Origin: Propionibacteriaceae bacterium UBA7704
GTDB lineage: Bacteria > Actinomycetota > Actinomycetes > Propionibacteriales > Propionibacteriaceae
NCBI GenBank assembly: GCA_002482525.1
Contig: DLGC01000005.1
Span: forward strand, 1 to 64,000
DNA length: 64,000 nucleotides
Direction of reading: 5' to 3'
The stretch's first letter is position 1; the number at the start of each line of letters is the position of its first letter. Of the stretch, positions 53,736 through 62,471 are shown piece after piece. Under the pieces are notes generated by a model. The model did not search any database. It was not told the origin of the DNA and saw nothing but the letters and a program-made list of their open reading frames with translations. Both the position numbers and the translations under genes were made by a program.

Positions 53736-54920
53736 TCAGGCCGGCTGCAACTCCCGGTGTTCATCCTTGGCCAGGCCGTAGAAGAACAGCGCAACCGGCC
53801 GGTACATCACGTGGGCGAACTTGGTGAAGGGCATGAACAGCACCAACTCCATCGCGATCGCCACATGCACGAGGAACAGCACGTAAGACCACGGCTGCGG
53901 CTGAGCTCCCGGGAACAACAACGAGACCTCGATGATGAAGCCGGTCAGACCGGTGATCCACAGCATCCACAAGAACAACCAGTCCGACGGTGAGCTGTGC
54001 TGCGCGGCCGCGCTGACCTTCTGGTAGCGGTTGATCATGAACCAGCTGACGCCGTACATCATGGCCAGCCCACCCAGGGTGCCGATGGTGCGAGCCACTG
54101 GAGTGATCGCCGCTTCTGCCACAGCCTCGGGGACCCCGATGATGTCACCGGCGTAGTGAATCAGCGTCGCGGCGAACAAGGCCAGGAAGCCCCACAGCGT
54201 CAGGGTGTGGATCAACCAACGACGCCGGTACAACGGTTCGACCGGATTGTCGTCGGCGCAGTCCTCTCGGTAACGCTTCTGGCCCAGCGACTCGACGCCG
54301 ATGGAGTACCACAGTGCTCGGAAAGTGCGCCCCCAGGCAGCCTTGGAACCGAACAGCGATTTCGCCGTCACACCGTCGCGCTTGGCGGTCGCTCGAGCCA
54401 TCATCGCGAGATTGAAGACCGCGATCAGCGCGACCAGGATCATCACGACCAGACCGACGGTATGGATCCACTCGTACGGCACTCCGAAGACCAACCGGGC
54501 TCCTTCTTCAGCCTGCACCGAAGCGAAGAAGCCTCCGAAGATCGCCAGTCCCACCAGGGAGATGATCACTGCCGCAACCGGGCTGGTGTACATCGCCCGA
54601 GCGATCCGGGTCTTGTCCAGCTTGGCGATGGCATAGCGGCGAGCGGTTGCCATGAACTCCGACGGATCGGCTTCCTGCGGACACCGATCGGTGCACATTC
54701 CGCACTGGTAGCAGGTCCACAGCTCCTTGCTGGTCACCAGTTCGTCGGTGAGCCCTACCTGGGCCAGCCGAATGAACCGGCGCGGGAAGGTAGCGTCATT
54801 GTCGGCCAACGGGCAGATCGCAGTGCAGTTGCCGCAGGAGAAGCAGGCGTTGATGTCGGGCGCCCCGAACTTCTGCAGGTCGCTCATCAGATTGGGATTG
54901 ACCACAGTAGCCATGGTCAC
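53736..54920 (-). CDS. qmoC: QmoC-like membrane subunit (HdrC-HdrE fusion type)
   Basis: The 394-residue protein has an N-terminal HdrC-like part with two complete [4Fe-4S] motifs (CFSCGNCTAICP near residue 26 and CYQCGMCTDRCP near residue 70). A membrane part of about six helices follows (about 112-132, 148-170, 238-258, 270-292, 315-335, 343-362) of the HdrE/NarI-like type. It should pass electrons between the soluble HdrA-like subunits and the quinone pool, through heme b in family members. The GTG start overlaps the upstream stop (ATG 6 nt later is possible). It is the last gene of the operon. Confidence 0.88.
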   Translation of the reverse strand: MTMATVVNPNLMSDLQKFGAPDINACFSCGNCTAICPLADNDATFPRRFIRLAQVGLTDELVTSKELWTCYQCGMCTDRCPQEADPSEFMATARRYAIAKLDKTRIARAMYTSPVAAVIISLVGLAIFGGFFASVQAEEGARLVFGVPYEWIHTVGLVVMILVALIAVFNLAMMARATAKRDGVTAKSLFGSKAAWGRTFRALWYSIGVESLGQKRYREDCADDNPVEPLYRRRWLIHTLTLWGFLALFAATLIHYAGDIIGVPEAVAEAAITPVARTIGTLGGLAMMYGVSWFMINRYQKVSAAAQHSSPSDWLFLWMLWITGLTGFIIEVSLLFPGAQPQPWSYVLFLVHVAIAMELVLFMPFTKFAHVMYRPVALFFYGLAKDEHRELQPA

Positions 54921-55159
54921 ACCTGCCTTCCGGTGGCTTTGTAGGAGTAGTAGCCGTCTTCCTCATCACCGTCTTCGATCAGGAAGCCATAGCGGCGCAT
55001 CCCCATCACCCAGTACAGAACCTCGTGGGCGGGGAAGCCGATCTTCTCGGCGATCTGGGGAACGGTCAGCGCTTCGTCGCCCACCGCTTCCAGGATCGGC
55101 TTGTGCATCAGCGTCTCCTCGCGAATCACTTCGCGAACATCACGCAGCGTCTGGCTCAT
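54917..55159 (-). CDS. Small winged-helix-like protein inside the Hdr/Qmo-like operon
   Basis: The 80-residue acidic protein has LTVPQIAEKIGFPAHEVLYWVMGMRRYGFL, a helix-turn-helix-like segment, then an acidic turn and a C-terminal strand. It overlaps its neighbours on both sides by 4 bp, so it is made together with the QmoB- and QmoC-like subunits and may be part of, or assemble, the complex. No cysteines are present, so it carries no cluster. The family is not recognised with certainty. Confidence 0.8.
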   Translation of the reverse strand: MSQTLRDVREVIREETLMHKPILEAVGDEALTVPQIAEKIGFPAHEVLYWVMGMRRYGFLIEDGDEEDGYYSYKATGRQV

Positions 55160-56967
55160 GCCACCGGCTCCTTCACTGGCATCTCGGTCACGACGAGTTC
55201 TTCGATCGCGGCCTTCATCTGTTCATCGGTGTAGCCGAGCAGGTCGATCGCATCGGCACCACACACCGGGATGCAACCGCCGCAGCCCTTACAGGTGGCC
55301 GGATCGACCGATGCGATCTGGCGTCCATCCCATTCGATGCTGGTGATCGAGTCATAGGGGCAGGCGGTCAGGCACTCACCACTGCCGGTGCACTTGTCGG
55401 GATCGACAACGGCCACCAGCGGTTCGAGTTCGGCGAAACCCTTCTTCAGCAGCGCCGCACTCTGGGCGACGGCGGCCAGTCCGGCCGACACGCTCTCCCC
55501 CATCGTTCGGGGAGCCTGGCAGCAGCCGGCGATCATGACGCCGTCGACGACGGTCTCGACCGGGCGCAGCTTCGGGTGGATCTCATTGAAGAAGCCGTCA
55601 CTGCCCAGCGGCAGCTTCAGCAGGTCGATCAGGGTCTTGTTCTCTCGCGGCACCATGCCGGTCACCAACACCACCAGGTCCACCGGGAGCGTGAGCTCAG
55701 CATGGCCGGTGAGCAGGTCGGTCACGGTCACTCCGAGGACGCCGGAATCCAGCTTGGCAACCTCGGGAGGAGTGTCCGGGTCGAACTTTACGTAGACCGA
55801 TCCAGCTTCCCTGGACTCGTTGTAGGTGAGTTCGTTGCGACCATAAGCCCGAATGTCACGATAGAGGTGATACTGGCGAATGCCCGGATCCAGCGAACTG
55901 ACCAGCGAGGAGGCGTGGATCGCTGCCGTGCAGCAGTACTTCGAGCAGTACTCGTTGCCGCCGGCTTCCTGCCGAGAGCCCACACAGTAGATGTAGGCCA
56001 CCGACCGCACCGGACGGCCGTTGTAGCTCAGCGGGCCCGATCCAGTTGCGTCCACCAGTTCCTTGAACTGTGGCAGCGTCACCACACCATCCATGCCGTA
56101 GCCGTACTCGCCGTCGTCGGGGTTGTAGGAGTCGAACCCGGTGGCGACGATGATCGAGCCGACTTCCAGGTTGAGTACCTTGTCCCCGCCCTCGCGATGC
56201 AGCGTGATCTCCACCTCATAGTTGCCGAAACTGCCGGCTTTGCTGGTCAGTTCAGCGGCGGTGTAGACCGTCACGTCACGGCGGTCCTTGACCTCATCGA
56301 TCAAGGTGGCGACCTGTTCCTTACCGGAGTCCTCGTGGGGGAACATGGCGCCCAGCTTGCCGACCCAGCCGCCCAACTCGGGCTGTCGCTCGATCAGGAT
56401 TGCATCGATGCCCAGGTCGGCCAGACCCTTCGCGGCGCGCAGGCCGGCAATGCCGCCTCCGATGACCAGGGTGCGCGGCACCGTGTTGACCCGCAGCGGC
56501 ACCAACTCATCGGACAACCGACTCTTCGCCACACCCGAACGCACCAGGCCGATGACCTTCTCCGTAGCTCCGGCCTTGTCGTGCTGGTGCACCCAGGAGG
56601 CCTGCTCGCGCACATTGACCTGCGTGTAGGCGTAGGGGTTCATGTCGGCACGCTTGGACACATTCCGGAAGGTCGTCTGGTGCAGCTTGGGTGAGCACGA
56701 GGCCACCACCAGGCCGTCCAGTCCGTTGGCCTTGATCGCCTGGATCATGTCCTGTTGCGTGCCGTCAGAGCAGGCGAAGATCGGATCATCGCTGATTACG
56801 ACGTTCGGTTCGTCGGCCAGCGCATCGCGAACGGCTTCGACATCCACATAGTCGGAGATGTTGCCGCCGCAGTGACAGATGTAGACACCGATGCGGCGAT
56901 CCTCAGGGGCTGTCTTGTCGTGTTTGGCGGGCTCGGGGGTGGCCTGTGTGGCCTCTGGCTCGCTCAT
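55156..56967 (-). CDS. qmoB: HdrA/QmoB-like flavoprotein with ferredoxin domain
   Basis: This 603-residue protein begins with the HdrA N-terminal domain (VYICHCGGNISDYVDVEAV; ASCSPKLHQTTFR). FAD-binding LVIGGGIAGLRAAKGLADLG (about 165-185) follows, then the HdrA core cysteines (YCVGSRQEAG, then YCSKYCCTAAI). A C-terminal two-cluster ferredoxin domain ends it. The second cluster motif CKGCGGCIPVC is complete; the first reads CTGSGECLTACP, with serine for the second cysteine. QmoB proteins usually end in an MvhD-like domain; here that function is a separate gene (60231-60659). Confidence 0.87.
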   Translation of the reverse strand: MSEPEATQATPEPAKHDKTAPEDRRIGVYICHCGGNISDYVDVEAVRDALADEPNVVISDDPIFACSDGTQQDMIQAIKANGLDGLVVASCSPKLHQTTFRNVSKRADMNPYAYTQVNVREQASWVHQHDKAGATEKVIGLVRSGVAKSRLSDELVPLRVNTVPRTLVIGGGIAGLRAAKGLADLGIDAILIERQPELGGWVGKLGAMFPHEDSGKEQVATLIDEVKDRRDVTVYTAAELTSKAGSFGNYEVEITLHREGGDKVLNLEVGSIIVATGFDSYNPDDGEYGYGMDGVVTLPQFKELVDATGSGPLSYNGRPVRSVAYIYCVGSRQEAGGNEYCSKYCCTAAIHASSLVSSLDPGIRQYHLYRDIRAYGRNELTYNESREAGSVYVKFDPDTPPEVAKLDSGVLGVTVTDLLTGHAELTLPVDLVVLVTGMVPRENKTLIDLLKLPLGSDGFFNEIHPKLRPVETVVDGVMIAGCCQAPRTMGESVSAGLAAVAQSAALLKKGFAELEPLVAVVDPDKCTGSGECLTACPYDSITSIEWDGRQIASVDPATCKGCGGCIPVCGADAIDLLGYTDEQMKAAIEELVVTEMPVKEPVA

Positions 56968-59678
56968 ACCAGCGCCTCCTGTTCTGCGAAGTGTTGGTGT
57001 TCCAAGTGGGCAGCCACCTGGGCGACGGCCGCGCCGGCGTGCAGGATGGTGTCCACGATGTCCTTGGCTCCTGCCGAGGTCCCGGCCACGAACACTCCGG
57101 GAATGTCGGTCTGTCCGGGACTGATCTCCGAACTGGGCTCGGCCACGTAGTAGTACTCGTCGAGCCCCAACGGGGTGTCGCCGAACAGCTTCTCGACGTC
57201 CCGGTTGGGCTGGATGCCGACCGCCAACACCACGAGGTCATAGCTGGCCTCAACGATGTTGCCGTCGCCATCGATGTCCTCATAGCGCACCAGCAGGTCA
57301 CCATTGGGTTCTTCGGTGATCTTGGAGACCCGACCCTTGATGTACTGCGCACCCATGTCCTGGGCTTGGGTGTAGAACTCCTCGTACCGCTTTCCGGCGG
57401 CTCGCATGTCCATGTAGTGCATGGTCACGTCGGCCAATGGCAGGGCACCCATGATGAGCTGGTTCTGCTTGATGGAGTACATGCAGCAGAACTTCGAGCA
57501 CAGCGGGTTGCCGACAGTCTTGTCCCGGGATCCGGTACAGGAGATGTAGGCGATTCGCTCGGGTTCCTTGCCGTCGGAAGGCCGCAGCACCGTGTTGAAC
57601 GGACGCGTGGGTGCCAGCAACCGGTCCATCTGCATCGCCGTGATCACATTCGGATAGCTACCGAAGCCATATTCGGGCTTGAGATCGGCTGCGAACAGCT
57701 TGTGACCGGTGGAGACCACCACCGCACCGACTTCGACCTTGGTGGTCGTGTCGCGCTGGCTGAAGTCGATCGCGAAGGCCGGGCACTTCTTCGCACACTC
57801 CTGGCATTCCGAGCACACACCGCAGTCGAGGCAGGACCCGGCACCGGCCCGCATGGCTTCCTCAGCCAGCGGCGATTCGATTTCGCCGAAGTCGCCGGCC
57901 GTGGCCACCAGGTTCACCTCGCCGACGACCTGGTCGCGGTGAGTGATGCGGCTGTGTCGTCCCAACACATCGCGATGCTTGGTCGTCGACAGCTTGGAAT
58001 CCTGGTCGAACCCGTCCAGAGACTCCCCTGCCAGGAACCGATTCACCATGTAGGCGGCCCGGCTACCCGAACCGACTGCGCGGGTCACCGTGGACAACCC
58101 GGTGGCGACATCGCCGGCGCCGAACAGCCACGCAGACTTGGTCTGCATCGTCTTGCGGTTGGTCTGTACGCGACCTTTGGCCACGCCTCCCAACTCAGCG
58201 AACACGGTTTCGTCGGGTTCCAGACCCATGCAGGTGATCACCACCTCAGCCGGGTACTCGCTGACAGCCGGTGTCTGCGCCGGAGCCGCTTCGCCATCCT
58301 TGACCGGGGGCAGAATCTGCTCACCGGCCACGGCGCGAACCGACCCGTTGGCGGTGAGTACTTCAGTCACGCGGGTGGCCAATACGAAGACCACACCCTC
58401 GGTCTCGGCCTCGGTGTACTCCACTTCGTGGGCGGCCAAACCGCCGGGCTTGGCCGGCTCAGCGATCACGGTGGCACTGGCGGCCCCCATGCGCAGGGCG
58501 GTGCGGGCGGCATTGGTGGCGACCACATCGCCGCCCACAACCACAACCTGCTTGCCGGACAGATCCAGCGGGCGATCATTCGCGGCATCCTTCAAGAAGG
58601 GCAACCCGGCGATAACACCCTCGGCATCCGCGCCCGGCACCGCCAACGGAAGCTGACGGTTGGTTCCGGTAGCCAGCACGACCGCGTCGAAGCCCTGATC
58701 CTTCAGCTTCTGCAGGTCCTCGATCGGGGAGTTGCAGATGATCTCCACGCCGATCGCGGTGAGGTTGGCGATATCGGCGTCGACGACGTCCTTCGGCAAC
58801 CGGAAGGCCGGAATGCCGTGCCGGGCCTGTCCACCGGGAGTCTCGGCTGCCTCGAAGATCGTCACCTTGTGACCCTCCCGAGCCAACCGCCAGGCGGCAG
58901 TCAGGCCGGCGGGACCGGACCCGACGATAGCCACGGACTTTCCGGTCGGTGCCGCCACCGTGACGCCGGGGCCCTCGCCCTTGGCGTAGTGGTCATCAGC
59001 GACGAAACGCTTGATCAGGCGAATCGGGACGGTGCCTTCCACCTGTCCGCGAGTACAGCCGTTCTCACACGGTGCGTAACAGGCACGACCCAGTGTTCCC
59101 ACCAATGGCGTGATGTCGAGGTTGAGCTGGAAGGCCTCCTCGTACTTGCCGGTGCGGGCCAAGGAGACATAGCCATGGGCTTTGATGCCTGCCGGGCAGG
59201 CCGCGATGCACGGGGAGGTTCCGGTGCGATCCAACACAGCCTTCTTCGGCACTGCCTGCGGGAAGGGAATGTAGGCCGCTCGTCGCGGAGCCAAATCGGC
59301 GTTGAACTGGTCGGGCACAGCCACTGTGCATTCATTCTGACAAACGTCGCACCCGGTGCAGGCGGACCAGTCAACAAACTTGGCTTTCTCATTCACCGAA
59401 ACTGCGAAGGTGCCATCAGCATTTCTGCTGATGTTCTCGACCTCGCTGTAGGTGAGGGTCTTGATGTTCGGGTGGTTAATGGTGGTCGACATTTTCGGCC
59501 CCGAGATACACGAGGCGCAGTCCAGGGTCGGGAAAACCTTGCTCAGCAAGATCATCCGGCCGCCGACGCTGGCCTCCTTCTCCACCAGTAACACCTGGTA
59601 GCCCATGTCGGCCAGCTTGATCGACGACTCCATGCCGCCGATACCGCTGCCCACCACTAGGACGTCGTAGTCCATCAC
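56964..59678 (-). CDS. HdrA/QmoA-like flavoprotein with inserted GltD-type NAD(P)H module
   Basis: The 904-residue protein starts DYDVLVVGSGIGGMESSIKL (FAD) and has CxxCxxCxxxC at C107-C117. From about residue 150 to 575 it carries a complete glutamate-synthase-beta-like module. This has an N-terminal cluster part (SPCIAACPAG, then GRACYAPCENGC), an FAD motif VAIVGSGPAGLTAAWRLA and an NAD(P)H motif VVVVGGDVVATNAARTA. HdrA sequence then resumes with CLDCGVCSECQECAKKCP (about 613-632) and CTGSRDK...CSKFCCMYS (about 711-732). It could take electrons from NAD(P)H and split them between partners. The ATG overlaps no other gene; the DsrE2-like gene lies 33 bp upstream. Confidence 0.88.
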   Translation of the reverse strand: MMDYDVLVVGSGIGGMESSIKLADMGYQVLLVEKEASVGGRMILLSKVFPTLDCASCISGPKMSTTINHPNIKTLTYSEVENISRNADGTFAVSVNEKAKFVDWSACTGCDVCQNECTVAVPDQFNADLAPRRAAYIPFPQAVPKKAVLDRTGTSPCIAACPAGIKAHGYVSLARTGKYEEAFQLNLDITPLVGTLGRACYAPCENGCTRGQVEGTVPIRLIKRFVADDHYAKGEGPGVTVAAPTGKSVAIVGSGPAGLTAAWRLAREGHKVTIFEAAETPGGQARHGIPAFRLPKDVVDADIANLTAIGVEIICNSPIEDLQKLKDQGFDAVVLATGTNRQLPLAVPGADAEGVIAGLPFLKDAANDRPLDLSGKQVVVVGGDVVATNAARTALRMGAASATVIAEPAKPGGLAAHEVEYTEAETEGVVFVLATRVTEVLTANGSVRAVAGEQILPPVKDGEAAPAQTPAVSEYPAEVVITCMGLEPDETVFAELGGVAKGRVQTNRKTMQTKSAWLFGAGDVATGLSTVTRAVGSGSRAAYMVNRFLAGESLDGFDQDSKLSTTKHRDVLGRHSRITHRDQVVGEVNLVATAGDFGEIESPLAEEAMRAGAGSCLDCGVCSECQECAKKCPAFAIDFSQRDTTTKVEVGAVVVSTGHKLFAADLKPEYGFGSYPNVITAMQMDRLLAPTRPFNTVLRPSDGKEPERIAYISCTGSRDKTVGNPLCSKFCCMYSIKQNQLIMGALPLADVTMHYMDMRAAGKRYEEFYTQAQDMGAQYIKGRVSKITEEPNGDLLVRYEDIDGDGNIVEASYDLVVLAVGIQPNRDVEKLFGDTPLGLDEYYYVAEPSSEISPGQTDIPGVFVAGTSAGAKDIVDTILHAGAAVAQVAAHLEHQHFAEQEALV

Positions 59679-59711
59679 GGTCTCCTTGGAAATGAGGGCG
59701 GGAACGCCCGA

Positions 59712-60191
59712 TTAGATGAACAGATTGACGTTCGACTCGTCGGCCTCACCCAGGTAGGTGGCCACGCCGGCGTACTCGATGCCGTCAATGAGCTCTTCCT
59801 TGGCGATGCCCAACACGTCCATGGACATGGTGCAGGCGATCATCTTGATGCCCTGCTCCTGGGCGGTCTCGATCAATTCCGCAACAGTCATGACGTTCTC
59901 ATCCTTCATGACCTTCTTCATCATTCCGCGCCCGGCGCCGGCGAAGTTGAACTTCGACAAAGGCAACTTTTCGGCGTTCTTCGGAAGCATTCCACCGAAC
60001 ATCTTCTGAAGCGTGCTGGTCTTCTTCCCAACAGCCGCAGGCTTTCCGTCTTTCCGAAGGGCCGAGAGGCCCCAGAAAGTGAAGAACATTGTGACTTCAT
60101 CATCCATTGCGGCTGCGCCATTAGCGATAATGAAGGCCGCCATCAGACGGTCATACTCTCCACTGAATACAATGATGGTCTTTTTGGACAT
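59712..60191 (-). CDS. DsrE2-like sulfur carrier protein
   Basis: This 159-residue DsrE/DsrF-like-fold protein starts KKTIIVFSGEYDRLMAAFIIANGA. The conserved cysteine is C120 in MIACTMSMDVLGI, the place where DsrE2-type proteins bind sulfane sulfur. There is a possible membrane-near hydrophobic segment at about 14-45. It lies between the MvhD-like and HdrA-like genes, next to tusA, as in sulfur-trafficking clusters. A GTG at 60200 would add three residues. Confidence 0.87.
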   Translation of the reverse strand: MSKKTIIVFSGEYDRLMAAFIIANGAAAMDDEVTMFFTFWGLSALRKDGKPAAVGKKTSTLQKMFGGMLPKNAEKLPLSKFNFAGAGRGMMKKVMKDENVMTVAELIETAQEQGIKMIACTMSMDVLGIAKEELIDGIEYAGVATYLGEADESNVNLFI

Positions 60192-60230
60192 CGCTGTCAC
60201 CAGCTTTCAGGGTTGCTCCGCGCGAGCCGG

Positions 60231-60659
60231 TCAGGCCGCGGAGGTATTGGCGCCGAGAGCCTTGAGGGTTTCGGCAAATTCACGCATGTAGTTAGCGAAA
60301 GGTTCTGCACAGACCGAGCAGACCGCCGCCATTTTGAGTCGAGACGGTGAGATGTTCCGCGCCGCCATCATTTCCTGGGCCTGCGAGATGATCTTCGCGG
60401 TTCGTTCCGCGCAGTCCGGCAGGTAGGAGCACTCTTCGCCATCAGAGGCCACGAAGACCCCGTCGAATCCCTTGTCAAGGGCGTATACCAACCACGCGGG
60501 CTTGAGTCCACTACTGCATGGCACAGCCATGGTTTGGACCGATGCCGGGTACTCCAGATGCCGACTGCCAGCCAGGTCGATGCCGGGATCGGAGATGTTG
60601 ATCGTGGAGAAGACCAGGATCCGTGGGTTGGTTACGCCTGCAGCTGCTGCGGGCGTCAT
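60231..60659 (-). CDS. MvhD/FlpD-like iron-sulfur protein
   Basis: The 142-residue protein resembles the delta subunit of F420-non-reducing hydrogenase and the FlpD proteins that link HdrA to its electron donor. It shows PCSSGLKPAWLVYALDKGFDGVFVA, then GEECSYLPDCAERTAK, then a C-terminal CSVCAEPF. The cysteines can hold a [2Fe-2S] cluster. In Qmo complexes this domain is the C-terminus of QmoB. It starts 3 bp after the tusA stop. Confidence 0.83.
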   Translation of the reverse strand: MTPAAAAGVTNPRILVFSTINISDPGIDLAGSRHLEYPASVQTMAVPCSSGLKPAWLVYALDKGFDGVFVASDGEECSYLPDCAERTAKIISQAQEMMAARNISPSRLKMAAVCSVCAEPFANYMREFAETLKALGANTSAA

Positions 60660-60662
60660 CGC

Positions 60663-60923
60663 TTACTTCGCCTTGCGCAGGAACAGGTTGATGGAACCAG
60701 CTTCTTCAAAGGACCCGAGGTATTCGTGCCCCATCTTCTTGCACCAAGCCGGAATATCCTTCAGGGTGCCGGAATCGGTGGCGAGGACTTGCATCACATT
60801 GCCGACCGGAACGCCGCCGATCTGCTTCTTTGCCGCCAGGATGGGGCCCGGGCAGGAGACGCCTCGGGCATCAACAACAACAGGAGACTCGAGAGCCTTG
60901 AGTTCTTCTACGGACGCTGACAT
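60663..60923 (-). CDS. tusA: TusA-family sulfur carrier
   Basis: The 86-residue protein has the TusA motif VDARGVSCPGPILAAKK with the persulfide-carrying C24 in the CPGP box. A second cysteine lies in DIPAWCKKMGHE. Length is normal. It is the first gene of the operon, with AGGAG 10 nt before the ATG. It probably hands sulfane sulfur to or from the DsrE2-like protein and the Hdr-like complex; direct partners are inferred from gene order. Confidence 0.92.
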   Translation of the reverse strand: MSASVEELKALESPVVVDARGVSCPGPILAAKKQIGGVPVGNVMQVLATDSGTLKDIPAWCKKMGHEYLGSFEEAGSINLFLRKAK

Positions 60924-61352
60924 TGCCTGTAACTCCTAGTTCTGTCGGAGCCGCTTTGCTCCAACACCGTCAGGCTACACCCCGGGGGGCATCTTCTGCG
61001 TACTTTCACGTATGTTTTGAGACAATCTCGATGGCCGCCGAACCGGCGTCTCACTACGATTTACGCAAACGAAGTGTTGCGGATTCGAGGGTGTCCGGCG
61101 CCGCGGCGCCGGGCCGCGTGACGACCCGTGGATGGCGTCGTTCGCCATAGCTCTGCGGACACAGACGAGGGGCGGTGAGACTGGTGTCTCTGCCGCCCCT
61201 CGACGTAGCGATGATGTGAACCAGGTCAGTCGCTATCCACCGATCTCGGCTCGCGCGAACAGCGGCTGCTCCCCCCTGTGTCCCTTTCAGACTAGGACGG
61301 GTCCTGATGCCTTAAAAAGTCCCCAGATGGGCTACACCTCTCGGCTGATGCC
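60924..61352. other. Gap between the Hdr/Qmo-like operon and dprA
   Basis: No gene is supported. It should hold the tusA promoter. The message leader has a small hairpin GGAGC/GCTCC (60947-60962), and TACGTGAAAGTACG (61000-61013, minus strand) is a repeated half-site that might bind a regulator. No convincing -35/-10 pair was found. A GGCGCCGCGGCGCC palindrome lies near 61097-61110, and the dprA terminator is at 61166-61202. Confidence 0.4.
61166..61202 (-). terminator. Terminator of the comM-dprA unit
   Basis: CGAGGGGCGG pairs with CCGCCCCTCG, and the stem continues with GAGAC/GTCTC around a TGGT loop. It is a strong hairpin downstream of the dprA stop, without a T-tract. It also insulates the Hdr/Qmo-like promoter. 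Confidence 0.75.
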
Positions 61353-62471
61353 TCAGTGCGGCTCTCGTGGCGGCAGCCGCCACGACCCGCTGCGGTCCTG
61401 CCGCAACAAGTCCTCCTCGGCGAGCCGGTTGAGAGCCGCAAGGCAGACCGGCAGGGATACCGCGGCACGCACCGCGAGGTCGCCGGCCGAGACGCTCCCC
61501 CGCCCGGGGACCATTTCGTAGACACGCAGTTCCTCCGCAGAAAGCAGGTCGGTGGGTCGGGCGGTCGTCGCGCCGGCCGGCGCCATCGGTTTGACTGGTG
61601 CGACCATTTCCAGAATCTCGGCACCACTGCTCACCAGAACTGCTTCGGCTTCCCGAATGAGGCGATGCGGCGTCACCGAGGTGGCACTGGTGATCGATCC
61701 GGGCACCGCCATCACCGGACGATGCAGTGCGGTTGCCCACGACACCGTGTTCCGGGCCCCGGAGCGTGCCGCGGCCTCCACCAGCACCGTTCCCTTGCTC
61801 AGCGCGGCGATCAGTCGATTCCGCGCCAGGAAGCGAACCCGAGTGGGGTGCTCCCCCGGTGGCAGTTCGCTCACCAACAAGCCCTTTTCCACAATTCGCT
61901 CGAACAAGGAGCGATGGCCGCCGGGATAGGGCTGGTCCAACCCGCCTGCCAGCACGGCCGCGGTGGGAGTTCTTCCTGCCAGTGCACCGCGATGGGCCGC
62001 GGCGTCGATTCCGTAGGCTCCGCCGGAGATGATCGTCCAGCCGGCCTCCGACAGTTCGATGCTCAGGTCGGCGGCGACGTGTTCACCGTAGGCCGAGGCC
62101 GCCCGCGATCCGACGATGGCCACCGACGTATCGGTCAGTTCTGCCAGTTCGGCGCGACCCCGTACCCACAGGCCGATGGGGACCCCTGCCAACTGGTGAA
62201 CGCTCTCGCAGTGGTCGAGCTCGCTGAGGGATTGCGGCCATTCCGGATCTCCCGGCATGACGAATCGCTGACCGGTTTCGCGAGTCCGCGCTACCAACTG
62301 CTCGGGATCGAGCCGCCGGGCGCGGGCCGCGATTCCCGACCCGGCATCAGAATCCAGGAGTCCGGCCCACACCTCCTCGGCGTCGAACTCGGTCAGTGCT
62401 TCACTCAATGCCGGGTGTCCGGGCTCTGCGACCGCTGCCAGGCACAGGCGGGCCAGTCTTTCGGTCATCAC
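61353..62471 (-). CDS. dprA: DNA-processing protein DprA
   Basis: The 372-residue protein has an N-terminal SAM-like part and a Rossmann-type core. Core motifs are SVAIVGSRAASAYG, ISGGAYGIDAAAHRGAL, GGLDQPYPGGH and RFLARNRLIAALS. A C-terminal winged helix (about 305-370; LRVYEMVPGRGSVSAGDLAV) follows. It binds single-stranded DNA and loads RecA during uptake in competent bacteria. In actinobacteria its wider role is uncertain. It overlaps comM by 4 bp. Confidence 0.95.
   Translation of the reverse strand: MMTERLARLCLAAVAEPGHPALSEALTEFDAEEVWAGLLDSDAGSGIAARARRLDPEQLVARTRETGQRFVMPGDPEWPQSLSELDHCESVHQLAGVPIGLWVRGRAELAELTDTSVAIVGSRAASAYGEHVAADLSIELSEAGWTIISGGAYGIDAAAHRGALAGRTPTAAVLAGGLDQPYPGGHRSLFERIVEKGLLVSELPPGEHPTRVRFLARNRLIAALSKGTVLVEAAARSGARNTVSWATALHRPVMAVPGSITSATSVTPHRLIREAEAVLVSSGAEILEMVAPVKPMAPAGATTARPTDLLSAEELRVYEMVPGRGSVSAGDLAVRAAVSLPVCLAALNRLAEEDLLRQDRSGSWRLPPREPH

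Noticed and set aside
54727..59591. Very long plus-strand frames (655 and 881 codons) opposite the HdrA-like genes
   Set aside because: Both are shadows of the flavoprotein genes, whose cluster and FAD motifs are clear on the minus strand.
53736..59678. Succinate dehydrogenase or formate dehydrogenase complex
   Set aside because: No SdhA/FdhA-type catalytic motifs; subunits carry HdrA, HdrC/E and MvhD features.
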